64,000 nt of DNA from Lipingzhangella_A rawalii (GCF_031628175.1 NZ_JAVLVT010000006.1:1-64000); one strand, 5' to 3'. Shown: positions 33,733-41,955, counted from the stretch's first letter. Notes: generated by a model not told the origin, from the letters alone. Program-made: numbers and translations.

Positions 33733-34095
33733 TCACATCCCGGGAATTCCCGGCATGCCTCCGGGCATACCGCCACCCAACCCCTCGGAGAGGGGGCCCA
33801 TCTTCTCCTGCTGTAGCTCCTCCACCCGCTGTTCCGCGTCCCGAATCGCCGCCAGCACGAGATCGGCGATGGTCTGGGCCGAATCAGCCGTGTCCGCGGG
33901 ATCGATCGCCTCCGCGGAGATCGAGATGTCCTGCACTTCGCCACGTCCACTGACCGTGGCCGTCACCAGACCGCCACCCGCGGACCCTTGGAGTTGTGCT
34001 TCGGCAAGCTCCTGCTGCGCGGTCATGAGCTGCTGCTGCATCTGCTGGGCCTGTTGCAGGATGGCCTGCATATTCATCTCGCCCTCAGGGTTCAC
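33733..34095 (-). CDS. ybaB: YbaB/EbfC nucleoid-associated protein
   Basis: From GTG 34095 (GGAG upstream) the frame encodes 120 residues. The family core is MQAILQQAQQMQQQLMTAQQ, VTATVSGRGEVQDISIS, and AIRDAEQRVEELQQEKMGPL, ending in a Gly/Met-rich tail (GGGMPGGMPGIPGM). The small dimer binds DNA without strong sequence preference and is normally encoded between dnaX and recR, as here. Confidence 0.95.
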   Translation of the reverse strand: MNPEGEMNMQAILQQAQQMQQQLMTAQQELAEAQLQGSAGGGLVTATVSGRGEVQDISISAEAIDPADTADSAQTIADLVLAAIRDAEQRVEELQQEKMGPLSEGLGGGMPGGMPGIPGM

Positions 34096-34213
34096 TGCCC
34101 TCTCCTTTGCACGCCGGGTCGCGAGTGCCTCGCTTGCGAGCGTAGCCGGTGATTTCCCGAAGTGCGTGCACTGGCAGATCACAGCAGACCGTGACCGACC
34201 GCAGCCCCGAATA

Positions 34214-36313
34214 TCAGGCGCCGCGGTGCTCCGTCTCCTCCACCAGCCGGGCACCGAGTTCCCGTTTCAGTAACTCCACTCCGGACTCCGTATCATCCGC
34301 GGGCCCGCCGCCCTCCCGGGTTTCCTGCTCCGAACCGCTACCGGGCCGAGCCGCCGCAGGGCCCTCCCGCGACTCGGTCTGGGGCTGCACGGTCGGCGGC
34401 TGGACAGGATCCACGGCCGGAGCCGGCGGCTCGTCGGCAGGCCCGGGATCCTCATCCACAGGCGGCGGTTCGGTAGGCCAACCATCCCCGGGATCCGCCA
34501 CCTGGCCACCGCCACGCCCCACGGCCGGGGGCGCTGCGGCCGGCGCGGAGGTCACCGCGGTACCCGCGGGTGGCTGGGGGGCGCCCTGCGCCTGTTTGGC
34601 CTCGTTCAGCGAACTTGCGGACACCTGGAGCTCCACCCCGAGCACCGCCTGCACGGCCTCCTGGAGCAGGCGATCCGCCCCGCTGGTGACGAAGCCCTTA
34701 GCGTCGTTGGGACGCGGGAAGCCAAGCTTGAGTTCGGTGCTGGTCACCGAAAGCACCTGTGCATCACCACCGGTCAGCACCATCCAGCTGAACCGGCGAC
34801 GCCGCTTCACCTCCTCCAGGATCTGCGGCCAGGCGCCACGGAGGCGCTCCTCGGGGCCACTCGGGGCACCACCCCCCGCAGCGGATCCGGCCGGGGCAGT
34901 GCCGGCGGCCCCGGGAGCCGGCTGCTGGGGCGTGGACCGCTCCCCAACAACCTCGGTGTGCTGGTCCGGCGGGGCGTTGGCCGACGGCGCCGCCCCCGCG
35001 GGTTCCGAGGCACCTGCATCCGTCCCGCTGGTTGCCGCCGACTCCCCGGGCGCGGCCGGCACCGACGGTGTCCGCTCCGTCTGGGCCGTCTGCGCAGACT
35101 GCGCCCTACTCTGGACGGCTGGCTGCGCTGCCGGGGGGGTTGCCGGCGTTGCTGGCGTTGCCGGCGTTGCTGACACCGCCGATCCCGGCCCCGCAGCGTG
35201 CCCGGACGTGTTCGTGGCCGGAACCAAGACCCGGGCGCACAGGATCTCCAGCAACAGCCGGGGGGCCGTCGCCCCCCGCATCTGGGTGAGACCGGTGTTG
35301 AGTACCTCGGCCATGCGCGTCAACTCGGCCGGTCCGATCCGCTGTGCCTGGTCTCGCATCGTGGCCACCGCGCCGGGATCAACATTGATCAGGCCCTTGT
35401 CCAGAGCGTCCGGAACAGCGACGAGGACGACCAGATCCCGCAGGCGTTCCAGGAGATCAGCCGTAAACCTCCGCAGGTCCTGCCCGGCCTCGACAACCCG
35501 GTCCACGAGCTGGAAGGCGGCCGCCCCGTCCCCGGCCCCCAAAGCGTCGACCATCTCGCCCAACACCCCGGAGTCGGTGTAGCCGAGCAGCGCCACCGCA
35601 CCCTCCCGGGTGATTCCGTGCTCGTCTGACCCGGCGAGCAACTGGTCCAGGATGGACAATGCATCCCGCGCCGATCCGCCACCGGCTCGGACCACCAGAG
35701 GCAGGGCGGCCGCGTCAAACGGGATCTGCTCCTCGGTGAGGATTTCCTCCATCAGCTCCCGCAGCGCACCCGGCGGAATCAAGCGGAACGGGTAGTGGTG
35801 GGTTCGCGACCGAATCGTGGAGATGACCTTGTCGGGTTCGGTGGTCGCGAACACGAACTTCAGGTGCGGAGGCGGCTCCTCGACGAGCTTCAACAGCGCG
35901 TTGAACCCTTCCCGGGTGACCATGTGCGCCTCGTCGATGACATACACCTTGTAGCGGGAGCTGACCGGGGCGAAGAACGCCCGTTCCCGAAGTTCACGCG
36001 CATCGTCCACCCCACCGTGCGACGCGGCGTCAATCTCGATCACATCGATGCTGCCACCCCCGTCGGGGGCGAGCGCGGCGCACGGCTCACAGCGGCCGCA
36101 CGGGTCGGGCGTGGGACCCTCGACGCAGTTCAGGGAGCGCGCGAGGATCCGGGCGCTGGACGTCTTCCCGCAGCCGCGGGGACCGCTGAAAAGATAGGCG
36201 TGGTTCACCCGACCATTGCGCAGTGCCTGACGCAGCGGTTCGGTGACGTGCTCCTGCCCGCGTACCTCGCCGAATGTCGCCGGCCGGTACTTGCGGTACA
36301 ACGCGATACTCAC
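34214..36313 (-). CDS. dnaX: DNA polymerase III subunits gamma/tau
   Basis: GTG 36313 gives 699 residues. The clamp-loader AAA+ core starts YRKYRPATFGEVRGQEHV and has Walker A GPRGCGKTSSARI. The zinc ligands are in CVEGPTPDPCGRCEPC, Walker B is DEAH and sensor 1 is VFATTEPDKV. Domain III is followed by a long Ala/Pro/Thr-rich linker with ATPATPATP repeats. The C-terminal tau-like region (RRRRFSWMVLTGGDAQVLSV) contacts the polymerase. The shorter gamma form by frameshifting is not evident. The gene follows the SRP RNA gene on the same strand. Confidence 0.95.
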   Translation of the reverse strand: MSIALYRKYRPATFGEVRGQEHVTEPLRQALRNGRVNHAYLFSGPRGCGKTSSARILARSLNCVEGPTPDPCGRCEPCAALAPDGGGSIDVIEIDAASHGGVDDARELRERAFFAPVSSRYKVYVIDEAHMVTREGFNALLKLVEEPPPHLKFVFATTEPDKVISTIRSRTHHYPFRLIPPGALRELMEEILTEEQIPFDAAALPLVVRAGGGSARDALSILDQLLAGSDEHGITREGAVALLGYTDSGVLGEMVDALGAGDGAAAFQLVDRVVEAGQDLRRFTADLLERLRDLVVLVAVPDALDKGLINVDPGAVATMRDQAQRIGPAELTRMAEVLNTGLTQMRGATAPRLLLEILCARVLVPATNTSGHAAGPGSAVSATPATPATPATPPAAQPAVQSRAQSAQTAQTERTPSVPAAPGESAATSGTDAGASEPAGAAPSANAPPDQHTEVVGERSTPQQPAPGAAGTAPAGSAAGGGAPSGPEERLRGAWPQILEEVKRRRRFSWMVLTGGDAQVLSVTSTELKLGFPRPNDAKGFVTSGADRLLQEAVQAVLGVELQVSASSLNEAKQAQGAPQPPAGTAVTSAPAAAPPAVGRGGGQVADPGDGWPTEPPPVDEDPGPADEPPAPAVDPVQPPTVQPQTESREGPAAARPGSGSEQETREGGGPADDTESGVELLKRELGARLVEETEHRGA

Positions 36314-36412
36314 GACGCGATCACGGCTCCCTCTACAGGCACGCGGCCCGCGTTGCTCCTCCCGTGCCCCCATTCAACCCTGTGGCACGGACAGCTGGGA
36401 CCTAAGAACGCA

Positions 36413-36502
36413 AAAGACCCCTCGCGCACCCGCCAGAGCTCATTTATCCTTGCTGCCTTCCGGCCCTGGGGAGGTTCATAAGGTGACGCCGCACGAGGGG
36501 CT
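36413..36502 (-). ncRNA. ffs: Signal recognition particle RNA (small bacterial type)
   Basis: The minus strand contains the conserved Ffh-binding apical region GGAAGGCAGCAAGG (complement of 36448-36461). It is flanked by complementary arms and closed by a long outer stem between the CCCCTCG-type sequences near 36500 and 36417. The transcript reads out into a short T-run (TCTTTT). The length of about 90 nt matches the 4.5S-type SRP RNA of actinomycetes. The usual neighbours are present: dnaX downstream and tRNA-Ser upstream. Confidence 0.93.
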
Positions 36503-36627
36503 GCGTCCAGTGTAGCGTCCACGAGGACCGATCGCGCCAACCCCAATGCGACACCGGTGGCGCTCGGACAACATGGAACCGGCCTGAGCGTTCGAAGCAT
36601 TCGCGTATGGACGGTAGGCTTGTCCGC

Positions 36628-36712
36628 GGAGGATTCGCCTAGTGGCCTAGGGCGCACGCTTGGAACGCGTGTTGGGGGCAACCCCTCAAGGGTTCGAATC
36701 CCTTATCCTCCG
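36628..36712 (+). tRNA. tRNA-Ser (anticodon GGA)
   Basis: The 85-nt gene has acceptor arms GGAGGAT and ATCCTCC, a D arm with CCTAGTGGCCTAGGG, and an anticodon loop CTTGGAA giving GGA. It has the long variable arm of class II tRNAs and a T loop GGTTCGAATCC. The discriminator is G and CCA is not encoded, as usual in actinomycetes. Confidence 0.96.
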
Positions 36713-36736
36713 CAGACTGCCGCCAGGCAGAACATG

Positions 36737-36766
36737 AAGCCCCGGCCGGGATACTGGCCGGGGCTT
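36737..36766 (+). terminator. Terminator after tRNA-Ser
   Basis: AAGCCCCGGCC (36737-36747) and GGCCGGGGCTT (36756-36766) form a perfect 11-bp stem with an 8-base loop, followed by TTC, 24 bp after the tRNA. Confidence 0.85.
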
Positions 36767-36923
36767 TCGCATGCCTGCTGGGCAGTTCTGGTCTCGTTTG
36801 GTCTCGGTCCGTCTCCCCGGTGCAGCCCCGGCCGACACCCAGTGCGCGGGCGGGCGCCGCGGATCGTACAGCAGGCCCGCCGACCCTGACCGTGGCAACC
36901 ACCATTGGCTAGTCTCTTCTCCC

Positions 36924-37457
36924 ATGGACGAGGCGCGGTACACCGACATACGCGACCAGGTGCACCTGAGTCTGGCCACGGGCCACCAACCGCCTCCCAA
37001 TCAGCAGGTGCAGCTACCGAATCTCGCCCGCGAGCCACTCACGGACAACCTCGCCGTCCGAACCGCGGTTGCTGCCTACGCACTCGCCCACCACGGCCCG
37101 CGCACCCACGTTCCCGACCGCCCTGTGGATGTGGCCCTGCACCGCATTGTCGCCGACGACCCCCGCCGCGACATCTTCGACGACCAACGCCTGTGGACCG
37201 CGGTGGAACGCTTCGCCCAGTTCGGCACCGCCCACGCCCACACCGCGATCGTCCAGCTGTGTGTGCTGCTGCGCACGAACACCGTGGGCATGGACTGGGG
37301 CCTGTTCGCCACCGACCTGGCACGGGCCATGGACTCGCCGGTCGGCAGTGCCTTCGTGGTCTACCGGTGGACGAGCGGCTACTACACGCGCCGGGGCAAT
37401 CCCACGATGGACCCCGGATCCCCCGGAATGTGGACCGGAACGGACCCCGCGCGCTGA
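36924..37457 (+). CDS. Stand-alone Cse2/CasB-like helical protein
   Basis: The 177-aa protein from ATG 36924 resembles the small Cascade subunit Cse2 (CasB) of type I-E CRISPR systems. The N-terminal half has VRTAVAAYALAHHGPRTHV and VDVALHRIVAD. The C-terminal half has the characteristic spacing AIVQLCVLLRTNTVGMDWGL, then FATDLARAM and VYRWTSGYY, comparable to the Cse2 pattern VxLLRxxxxxxDWxxLxxDL ... RWxxxFY. No other cas gene and no repeat-spacer array occurs nearby. The similarity is judged by eye and could reflect a separate helical family. The gene stands between tRNA-Ser and an OmpA-domain lipoprotein. Confidence 0.5.
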   Translation: MDEARYTDIRDQVHLSLATGHQPPPNQQVQLPNLAREPLTDNLAVRTAVAAYALAHHGPRTHVPDRPVDVALHRIVADDPRRDIFDDQRLWTAVERFAQFGTAHAHTAIVQLCVLLRTNTVGMDWGLFATDLARAMDSPVGSAFVVYRWTSGYYTRRGNPTMDPGSPGMWTGTDPAR

Positions 37458-37614
37458 CGCACCCTGGGCGCCCGACCCCACTCCGTGCACGGCCATGGTG
37501 ACTCCCGCTCCGGTGGAGACTGTGTGCAAGACTCTGCGAGACTCGTGCGGCTCTCCCATCCACGTGGGGGTGGCCGACCCTGGCGTGTTCCCTCAACGAT
37601 CGGAGTTGCCCCGC

Positions 37615-39177
37615 ATGGTGCGGACGAGGCCAATCGCTGCGACAGCGTTGCTGACCATGGGCAGCCTCCTCCTGGGCGGCTGTACCCTCTTCGAGGACGA
37701 CGGCCCCCCACCGGTCGAGGAGGAGTTCCCCTACACCCGGGAAGGACGGATTTTCCAGGACACAGGTAACGACGAGGTGATGCGCTTCTCCATCACCGCT
37801 CTGGAGCGCACCCCCGAGCACACGGTGTTGCACTATGAAGTCGACTATCCGGACGGCTTCGTCGGAGCCAACCGAAATCTGGCGATGCCGAACACACTGG
37901 TGGACCCGATCACCGGCCGTGTCTACCGGGAATACGTCGATCCGGACGGGCTCAAGTACGGCTCCGTCAGCCCCAACGGCGACGGGCTCTATCCGGTGCA
38001 CGACGGCGTCACCAACGAGTACCGGCGCTATTTCCCCCCACTTCCCGACGAGGTGGGGCAGGTCACGTTCGTGGGCAGCGGCCTCGGAGCCATGACCGGA
38101 ATCCCGGTGCAGGATGTGGACGAGGAGCAGCCCGCCCCGGAGAATCCCAACGGGGCCGACCACCTCTCCCCCGACAATCCTCCCTCCGAGAACCTCACCT
38201 TCGAGAACCGGCCTCCGGACGACGACGCCGAAGCCGAGGAGGGCTGGGTCGAGAGCTTCGTGGACTCCGAGGTCGCCTCGATCACCCGCGACGGGGACAC
38301 CGAGACCATCTCGCTGCACTCCGACGTGATGTTCGAGTTCGACGAGTCCGAGCTGACCGCAGACGCCGAGGAGGTTGTGCGGGAAGCCGCCCAGTCCATG
38401 ACCCACAGTGTGAGTCCCGACGACCCCGAGATCACGGTAGTCGGACACACGGACGGGATCGGCTCCGACTCCTACAACCAGAACCTCTCCGAGGAGCGCG
38501 CCGAAACGGTCCGGGACCTGCTCCAGGAGGAGCTCGAGGGCAACTACACCTACCTCGTGGAGGGACGTGGCAGCACCGAGCCCATCGCTGTCGAGGGCGG
38601 TGACGACGACGAGGAAGCTCGCGCCCGGAACCGCCGGGTCGAATTCTCCTACCAGGTGGTGGAGTCGACGGACGACGAGGATGTGGAGGAGGACACCTCC
38701 GATGGTCTCGGCGTCGCGCAGCGAACGGTGCACTGGCCGGCCCCCTTCGCCGAGGACCACGGCGATGTCGCAGCCACCGCGGAGCGGGACGACGTGCGGT
38801 TGGACGTGTATCCCCTGCGCCGGGACGGCTCCTATGTCATTGGGACGATCTCGCTGACGAACACCACGGACGAACCCGTACTACCGAATATGGGGGGCCT
38901 GGAAGACCGGGAGGCCGGTGGCCCGGACCAGTTCAGCTCCGGCTCACTCGGCGGGTTCCAGCTCCTGGACCCCGAGACCGACCTGGTTCGCTACGTGTCC
39001 CAGATGACACTCGACGACGGTCGCACCGCCAACTTCGCCGAGGAGGTACACGAGCTCCAGCCCGGCAATACCTACGATCTCGTGGCGGTGTTCCCGGCCC
39101 CGCCCGCCGAGGTCGAGGACTTGACCCTGCGCGCCGGGCCGTTCGGGGAACTCGAGGAGATTCCGGTCGAAGACTGA
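37615..39177 (+). CDS. Lipoprotein with C-terminal-half OmpA-like peptidoglycan-binding domain
   Basis: ATG 37615 (CGGAG nine bases upstream) opens a 520-aa precursor with a lipobox LLGGC, Cys at about 23. An N-terminal domain of about 150 residues and an acidic Pro/Glu linker lead to an OmpA/MotB domain at about 225-345. Its signature is SDVMFEFDESELTADAEEVV, TVVGHTDGIGSDSYNQNLSE and RARNRRVEFSY. OmpA domains bind diaminopimelate stems of peptidoglycan. A further beta-rich domain of about 150 residues (VGTISLTNTTDEPVLPN) follows. The protein probably tethers membrane to wall in this monoderm. A strong terminator follows. Confidence 0.85.
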   Translation: MVRTRPIAATALLTMGSLLLGGCTLFEDDGPPPVEEEFPYTREGRIFQDTGNDEVMRFSITALERTPEHTVLHYEVDYPDGFVGANRNLAMPNTLVDPITGRVYREYVDPDGLKYGSVSPNGDGLYPVHDGVTNEYRRYFPPLPDEVGQVTFVGSGLGAMTGIPVQDVDEEQPAPENPNGADHLSPDNPPSENLTFENRPPDDDAEAEEGWVESFVDSEVASITRDGDTETISLHSDVMFEFDESELTADAEEVVREAAQSMTHSVSPDDPEITVVGHTDGIGSDSYNQNLSEERAETVRDLLQEELEGNYTYLVEGRGSTEPIAVEGGDDDEEARARNRRVEFSYQVVESTDDEDVEEDTSDGLGVAQRTVHWPAPFAEDHGDVAATAERDDVRLDVYPLRRDGSYVIGTISLTNTTDEPVLPNMGGLEDREAGGPDQFSSGSLGGFQLLDPETDLVRYVSQMTLDDGRTANFAEEVHELQPGNTYDLVAVFPAPPAEVEDLTLRAGPFGELEEIPVED

Positions 39178-39188
39178 ACCTCCGTCCA

Positions 39189-39220
39189 CGGGGCTCGGGG
39201 AGCCTCCACCCCGAGCCCCG
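39189..39220 (+). terminator. 12-bp terminator after the OmpA-domain lipoprotein gene
   Basis: CGGGGCTCGGGG (39189-39200) and CCCCGAGCCCCG (39209-39220) pair perfectly around an 8-base loop, 11 bp after the stop. Confidence 0.85.
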
Positions 39221-39343
39221 GACCGGTTCGTAATCCTGGCCTCATGATCGGGGGCCTACTCCCGGACGCCAGCACCGCCCCCCCCAGGCCGCGCTGGCTG
39301 CCGTGCGGGATGCTCCCCTCCGGTAGCGGGGTCGCCTCACGAT

Positions 39344-39463
39344 CACCGCCCCCGCACCGCTGGCCGTCGTGCGGGGAGCGCCCACGGAACAGGACACCAG
39401 TGGTGACCACCGGGGCGCGACGCCGCCGGCGGCCAACACGGCGCGCGCGAGGAGCCCACCACC
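39344..39463. repeat. Mosaic intergenic repeat family R2, copy 1
   Basis: This 120-bp unit contains GCTGGCCGTCGTGCGGGG, GGTGACCACCGGGGCGCGAC and the palindrome GCCGCCGGCGGC. It recurs at about 95 percent identity at 39560-39680 and more loosely near 45.2 kb. Confidence 0.8.
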
Positions 39464-39559
39464 GGAACCACGATCGCCCGTTGGCCGTGTGTGGAGGGTG
39501 TCCTGGCTGCTTCGGAACACGCCCACCCCCGTACCCACGCACCGCCGTGCGGGAGAACA

Positions 39560-39680
39560 CACCGCCCCCGCACCGCTGGCCGTCGTGTGGGGGAGCGCCC
39601 CGGAAGCAGGACACCAGCGGTGACCACCGGGGCGCGACGCCGCCGGCGGCCAACACGGCGCGTGCGAGGAGCCCACCACC
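39560..39680. repeat. Mosaic intergenic repeat family R2, copy 2
   Basis: A direct copy of 39344-39463 with a few substitutions and one insertion. The 96 bp between the copies carry degenerate versions of the same GTTGGCCGT motif. No protein-coding gene is supported in 39221-39747. Confidence 0.8.
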
Positions 39681-39747
39681 GCTACCGAGGGCCTGCTCTC
39701 CTCATGTCGCCCCCGCCTCAGCGTCAACAACCTCTACCCCGCAGAAC

Positions 39748-40734
39748 CTAGCGGTCAAGCCGCTCGGCGACCGCCAACACCGCCTCTTCCAGCTCCTCCT
39801 GGGAGGCATCCCCGGCCACGGAGATCACCGATACGTAGAAACGATCCGGCAGGGACAGGTGCAGGCTCTGGGTGGACCCCTCCACGGTTCGCAGGTAGTC
39901 CAGGTCACCGCCCAACGCGTCCGCCTCCGGACTGCGGTAGTTCTCCAGGTCGACGTCGATGTCCACTTCCCAGTTCATCTCGTCGCCCTCGGTGGACTGT
40001 CCCACGTCCAGCCGCGCCCCCGGGTCCGCCCCGTGGGTGAAGACAACCGCGAAGGACTCCGCCGGCCCCTCGCCACCCGTGGTAGACCAGGAACACACAA
40101 GCTGCTCAGCCTCGGAACGGCCCTCGACCTCGCCGGACTCCTCCTCCATGACCGCACCAGCCGGAGCCAGCCCGGACGCGACCTGATCCGCCCCCACCTC
40201 GGTGCAGGACTCGGGCAGGGCCAGGCTCTCCGCCTCGTCGGCGTCGGTGTCCTCGGTGTCCTCGGTGTCGTCTGCGTCGTCGGCGTCGGAATCGTCGTCA
40301 CCGCCGAAGAGTCCCTCCCACCAGGACTCGTCATCATCCTCGTCGTCGTCGGCGTCCTCGGTGTCGTCTGCGTCGTCGGCGTCGGAATCGTCGTCGCCAC
40401 CGCCGAAGAGTCCCTCCCACCAGGACTCGTCATCATCCTCGTCGTCGTCGGCGTCCTCGGTGTCCTCGGCGTCGTCGGTGTCCTCGGCGTCGTCGGTGTC
40501 ACCGTCCTCGGGATCCCCGACAGCGGTGTCAGCGTCAGCGTCAGCGTCGTCTTCGGCGTTCGAGGTATCCGACTCGTCCGAGGAGAACAGGTCATCGAAC
40601 CAGGAGGTCTCGTCATCCAGGGAGTCCGCATCACAACTGACGAGAATCATCCCCGCGGCCAGGGTCGCGCCGACGGCGACGGCGGGCCGGAAGCGTGGCG
40701 AGGGACGGGACTGGCTGGTGTGATCGAATCGCAT
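39748..40734 (-). CDS. Asp-rich repeat lipoprotein
   Basis: The 328-aa precursor has a signal sequence and lipobox (ILVSC, Cys about 34). About 130 residues of Asp/Glu-rich low complexity follow, holding two copies of ESWWEGLFGG and a related SWFDDLFSS. A folded C-terminal domain of about 150 residues has two cysteines (LPESCTEVGADQVASG, QLVCSWSTTGGEG) and resembles the small extracellular domains of actinobacterial lipoproteins of the DUF3558 kind. The acidic region is a 96-99 bp tandem DNA duplication. Calcium or cation binding is possible but is inference. Confidence 0.75.
   Translation of the reverse strand: MRFDHTSQSRPSPRFRPAVAVGATLAAGMILVSCDADSLDDETSWFDDLFSSDESDTSNAEDDADADADTAVGDPEDGDTDDAEDTDDAEDTEDADDDEDDDESWWEGLFGGGDDDSDADDADDTEDADDDEDDDESWWEGLFGGDDDSDADDADDTEDTEDTDADEAESLALPESCTEVGADQVASGLAPAGAVMEEESGEVEGRSEAEQLVCSWSTTGGEGPAESFAVVFTHGADPGARLDVGQSTEGDEMNWEVDIDVDLENYRSPEADALGGDLDYLRTVEGSTQSLHLSLPDRFYVSVISVAGDASQEELEEAVLAVAERLDR
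40265..40459 (-). repeat. Tandem duplication of about 96-99 bp inside the Asp-rich lipoprotein gene
   Basis: The units starting at 40265 and 40361 are nearly identical; the second carries three extra bases. They encode the ESWWEGLFGG plus acidic-linker module. The GTC/GTCGTC triplet background reflects GAC (Asp) codons on the coding strand. Confidence 0.8.
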
Positions 40735-40981
40735 GGGGCACCTTCAACGTCGGGAAGCGGTCCTGGCGCCGGATCGGGCGGGCGTCGGCACGAGCATAGG
40801 GAACCGTAGCAAGCTGGGAGGAGAGGGGACAGTCCACCAGCCCCGCACCACGGCAACGGGACACGGTTGTGTGGGGACGGTCGAGATCCCCCGTGCTGGG
40901 GACAGGGGTGTTGGCGCGCGCCGCTGCCCTGGGGACGGACCTGTCCCCAGTGATCGACAACGGCCTCTCTACACTGACCCC

Positions 40982-41284
40982 ATGGTCTTCAAACGCGTCG
41001 GCACCGACCGGCCCTATCCCGATCCTGGGCTTGCCCAACGGGACTGGGCGCGGCTCCCGCCGTGCCAGGTGCGGTTGGACACACTGGTCACCACCAAGGC
41101 GATTCTGCACCTGGAACAGCTGCTGGCACGAGACTCCACCTTCTTCGGAGATCTCTTTCCCCACGTGATCCGCTGGCGGGGCGAGCTGTACCTGGAGGAC
41201 GGGCTCCACCGTGTGCTTCGGGCCGCGCTACAGCAACGGGAAACCGTTCCGGCACGCGTGCACAGCTGCGACGAGTGGTTCTGA
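40982..41284 (+). CDS. Conserved actinobacterial 100-aa protein (sometimes labelled VapB-like)
   Basis: From ATG 40982 the 100-residue protein starts MVFKRVGTDRPYPDPGL. It has the conserved core RLDTLVTTKAILHLEQLL and FFGDLFPHVIRWRGELYLED, then GLHRVLRAALQQR. This is a widely conserved small actinobacterial protein; automatic labels of VapB-family antitoxin exist for it, but no toxin gene adjoins it and the DNA-binding fold is not obvious. Its pattern also recalls a ParB-like fold. The function is unknown. Confidence 0.75.
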   Translation: MVFKRVGTDRPYPDPGLAQRDWARLPPCQVRLDTLVTTKAILHLEQLLARDSTFFGDLFPHVIRWRGELYLEDGLHRVLRAALQQRETVPARVHSCDEWF

Positions 41285-41291
41285 GAGAACT

Positions 41292-41330
41292 CGGTCCGGC
41301 ACTGCCCCAACACCGAGCAGTACCGGACCG
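41292..41330. terminator. Hairpin between the 100-aa gene and tRNA-Ser(CGA)
   Basis: CGGTCCGG pairs with CCGGACCG, and an inner ACTGC pairs with GCAGT after small bulges. It can end both the plus-strand gene and the minus-strand tRNA transcript. Confidence 0.65.
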
Positions 41331-41335
41331 TACGG

Positions 41336-41420
41336 CGGTGGAGGTGGGATTCGAACCCACGGAAGGTTGCCCTTCACTCGCTTTCGAGGCGAGCGCCCTC
41401 GGCCACTAGGCGACTCCACC
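41336..41420 (-). tRNA. tRNA-Ser (anticodon CGA)
   Basis: On the minus strand the acceptor arms are GGTGGAG and CTCCACC, and the D arm holds CCTAGTGGCCGAGGG. The anticodon loop CTCGAAA gives CGA, a long variable arm follows and the T loop is GGTTCGAATCC. Length is 85 nt with discriminator G and no encoded CCA. Confidence 0.96.
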
Positions 41421-41430
41421 GCGGACAACT

Positions 41431-41955
41431 CTACCGGAGACGTCGAGCGGAGAAGAACTCGGTCAACAGCGTCGCACAGCGATCCACCGTCTCCGGAGCC
41501 AGCAGGTCGGGTGGCACAACCTCCGGGCAGTGGTTCAGGCGCCGGTCCCGGACCACGTCCCAGAGCGAGCCCACCGCCCCCGCCTTGGCGTCCCGAGCAC
41601 CGTAGAGGAGGCTACCCACCCGTGCCTGCACCAGGGCACCGGCACACATGGTGCACGGCTCCAGGGTGACCACCAGGGTGCATCCGTCCAGACGCCAGCG
41701 ACCGCGGTATCCGGCGGCCGCCCGCAATGCGAGGATCTCCGCGTGTGCCGTGGGGTCACCCGTTGCTTCCCGCGCGTTGTGCCCACGCCCCAGTACCGCA
41801 CCGTCAGGTGCGAGGACGACCGCACCCACCGGAACCTCCGCCTCCTGCCCCGCCGTGTGCGCCTCGTCCAGAGCCAGGCACATCGCCTCGTCCCAGGTGA
41901 CCCCCTCGGGCCCGGGAGTGGTCGACCCGACCGACGGGTTCCGCACAGCCGACAC
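41431..41955 (-). CDS. tadA: tRNA adenosine(34) deaminase
   Basis: The 174-aa enzyme has the cytidine/deoxycytidylate deaminase zinc site: HAEILALRAAA (His ligand and catalytic Glu) and EPCTMCAGALVQARV (two Cys ligands). It converts A34 to inosine in tRNA-Arg(ACG). An N-terminal extension of about 20 residues is present. The gene lies 10 bp from tRNA-Ser(CGA) and directly downstream of its partner gene. Confidence 0.95.
   Translation of the reverse strand: MSAVRNPSVGSTTPGPEGVTWDEAMCLALDEAHTAGQEAEVPVGAVVLAPDGAVLGRGHNAREATGDPTAHAEILALRAAAGYRGRWRLDGCTLVVTLEPCTMCAGALVQARVGSLLYGARDAKAGAVGSLWDVVRDRRLNHCPEVVPPDLLAPETVDRCATLLTEFFSARRLR

Noticed and set aside
37039..38760. A 573-codon open frame on the minus strand opposite the OmpA-domain lipoprotein
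   Set aside because: It is the mirror of a gene with lipobox and OmpA motifs and shows no domain of its own.
39221..39747. Several overlapping minus-strand frames in the repeat region
   Set aside because: They arise from the R2 repeats in more than one frame, lack ribosome sites and match no family.
40265..40459. Possible CRISPR-like direct repeats
   Set aside because: The repeats are adjacent, in frame, and encode an acidic protein module; there are no unique spacers of constant length.
40982..41284. VapB antitoxin call for the 100-aa protein
   Set aside because: There is no neighbouring VapC-type PIN toxin, and the sequence lacks a convincing ribbon-helix-helix or AbrB DNA-binding motif.
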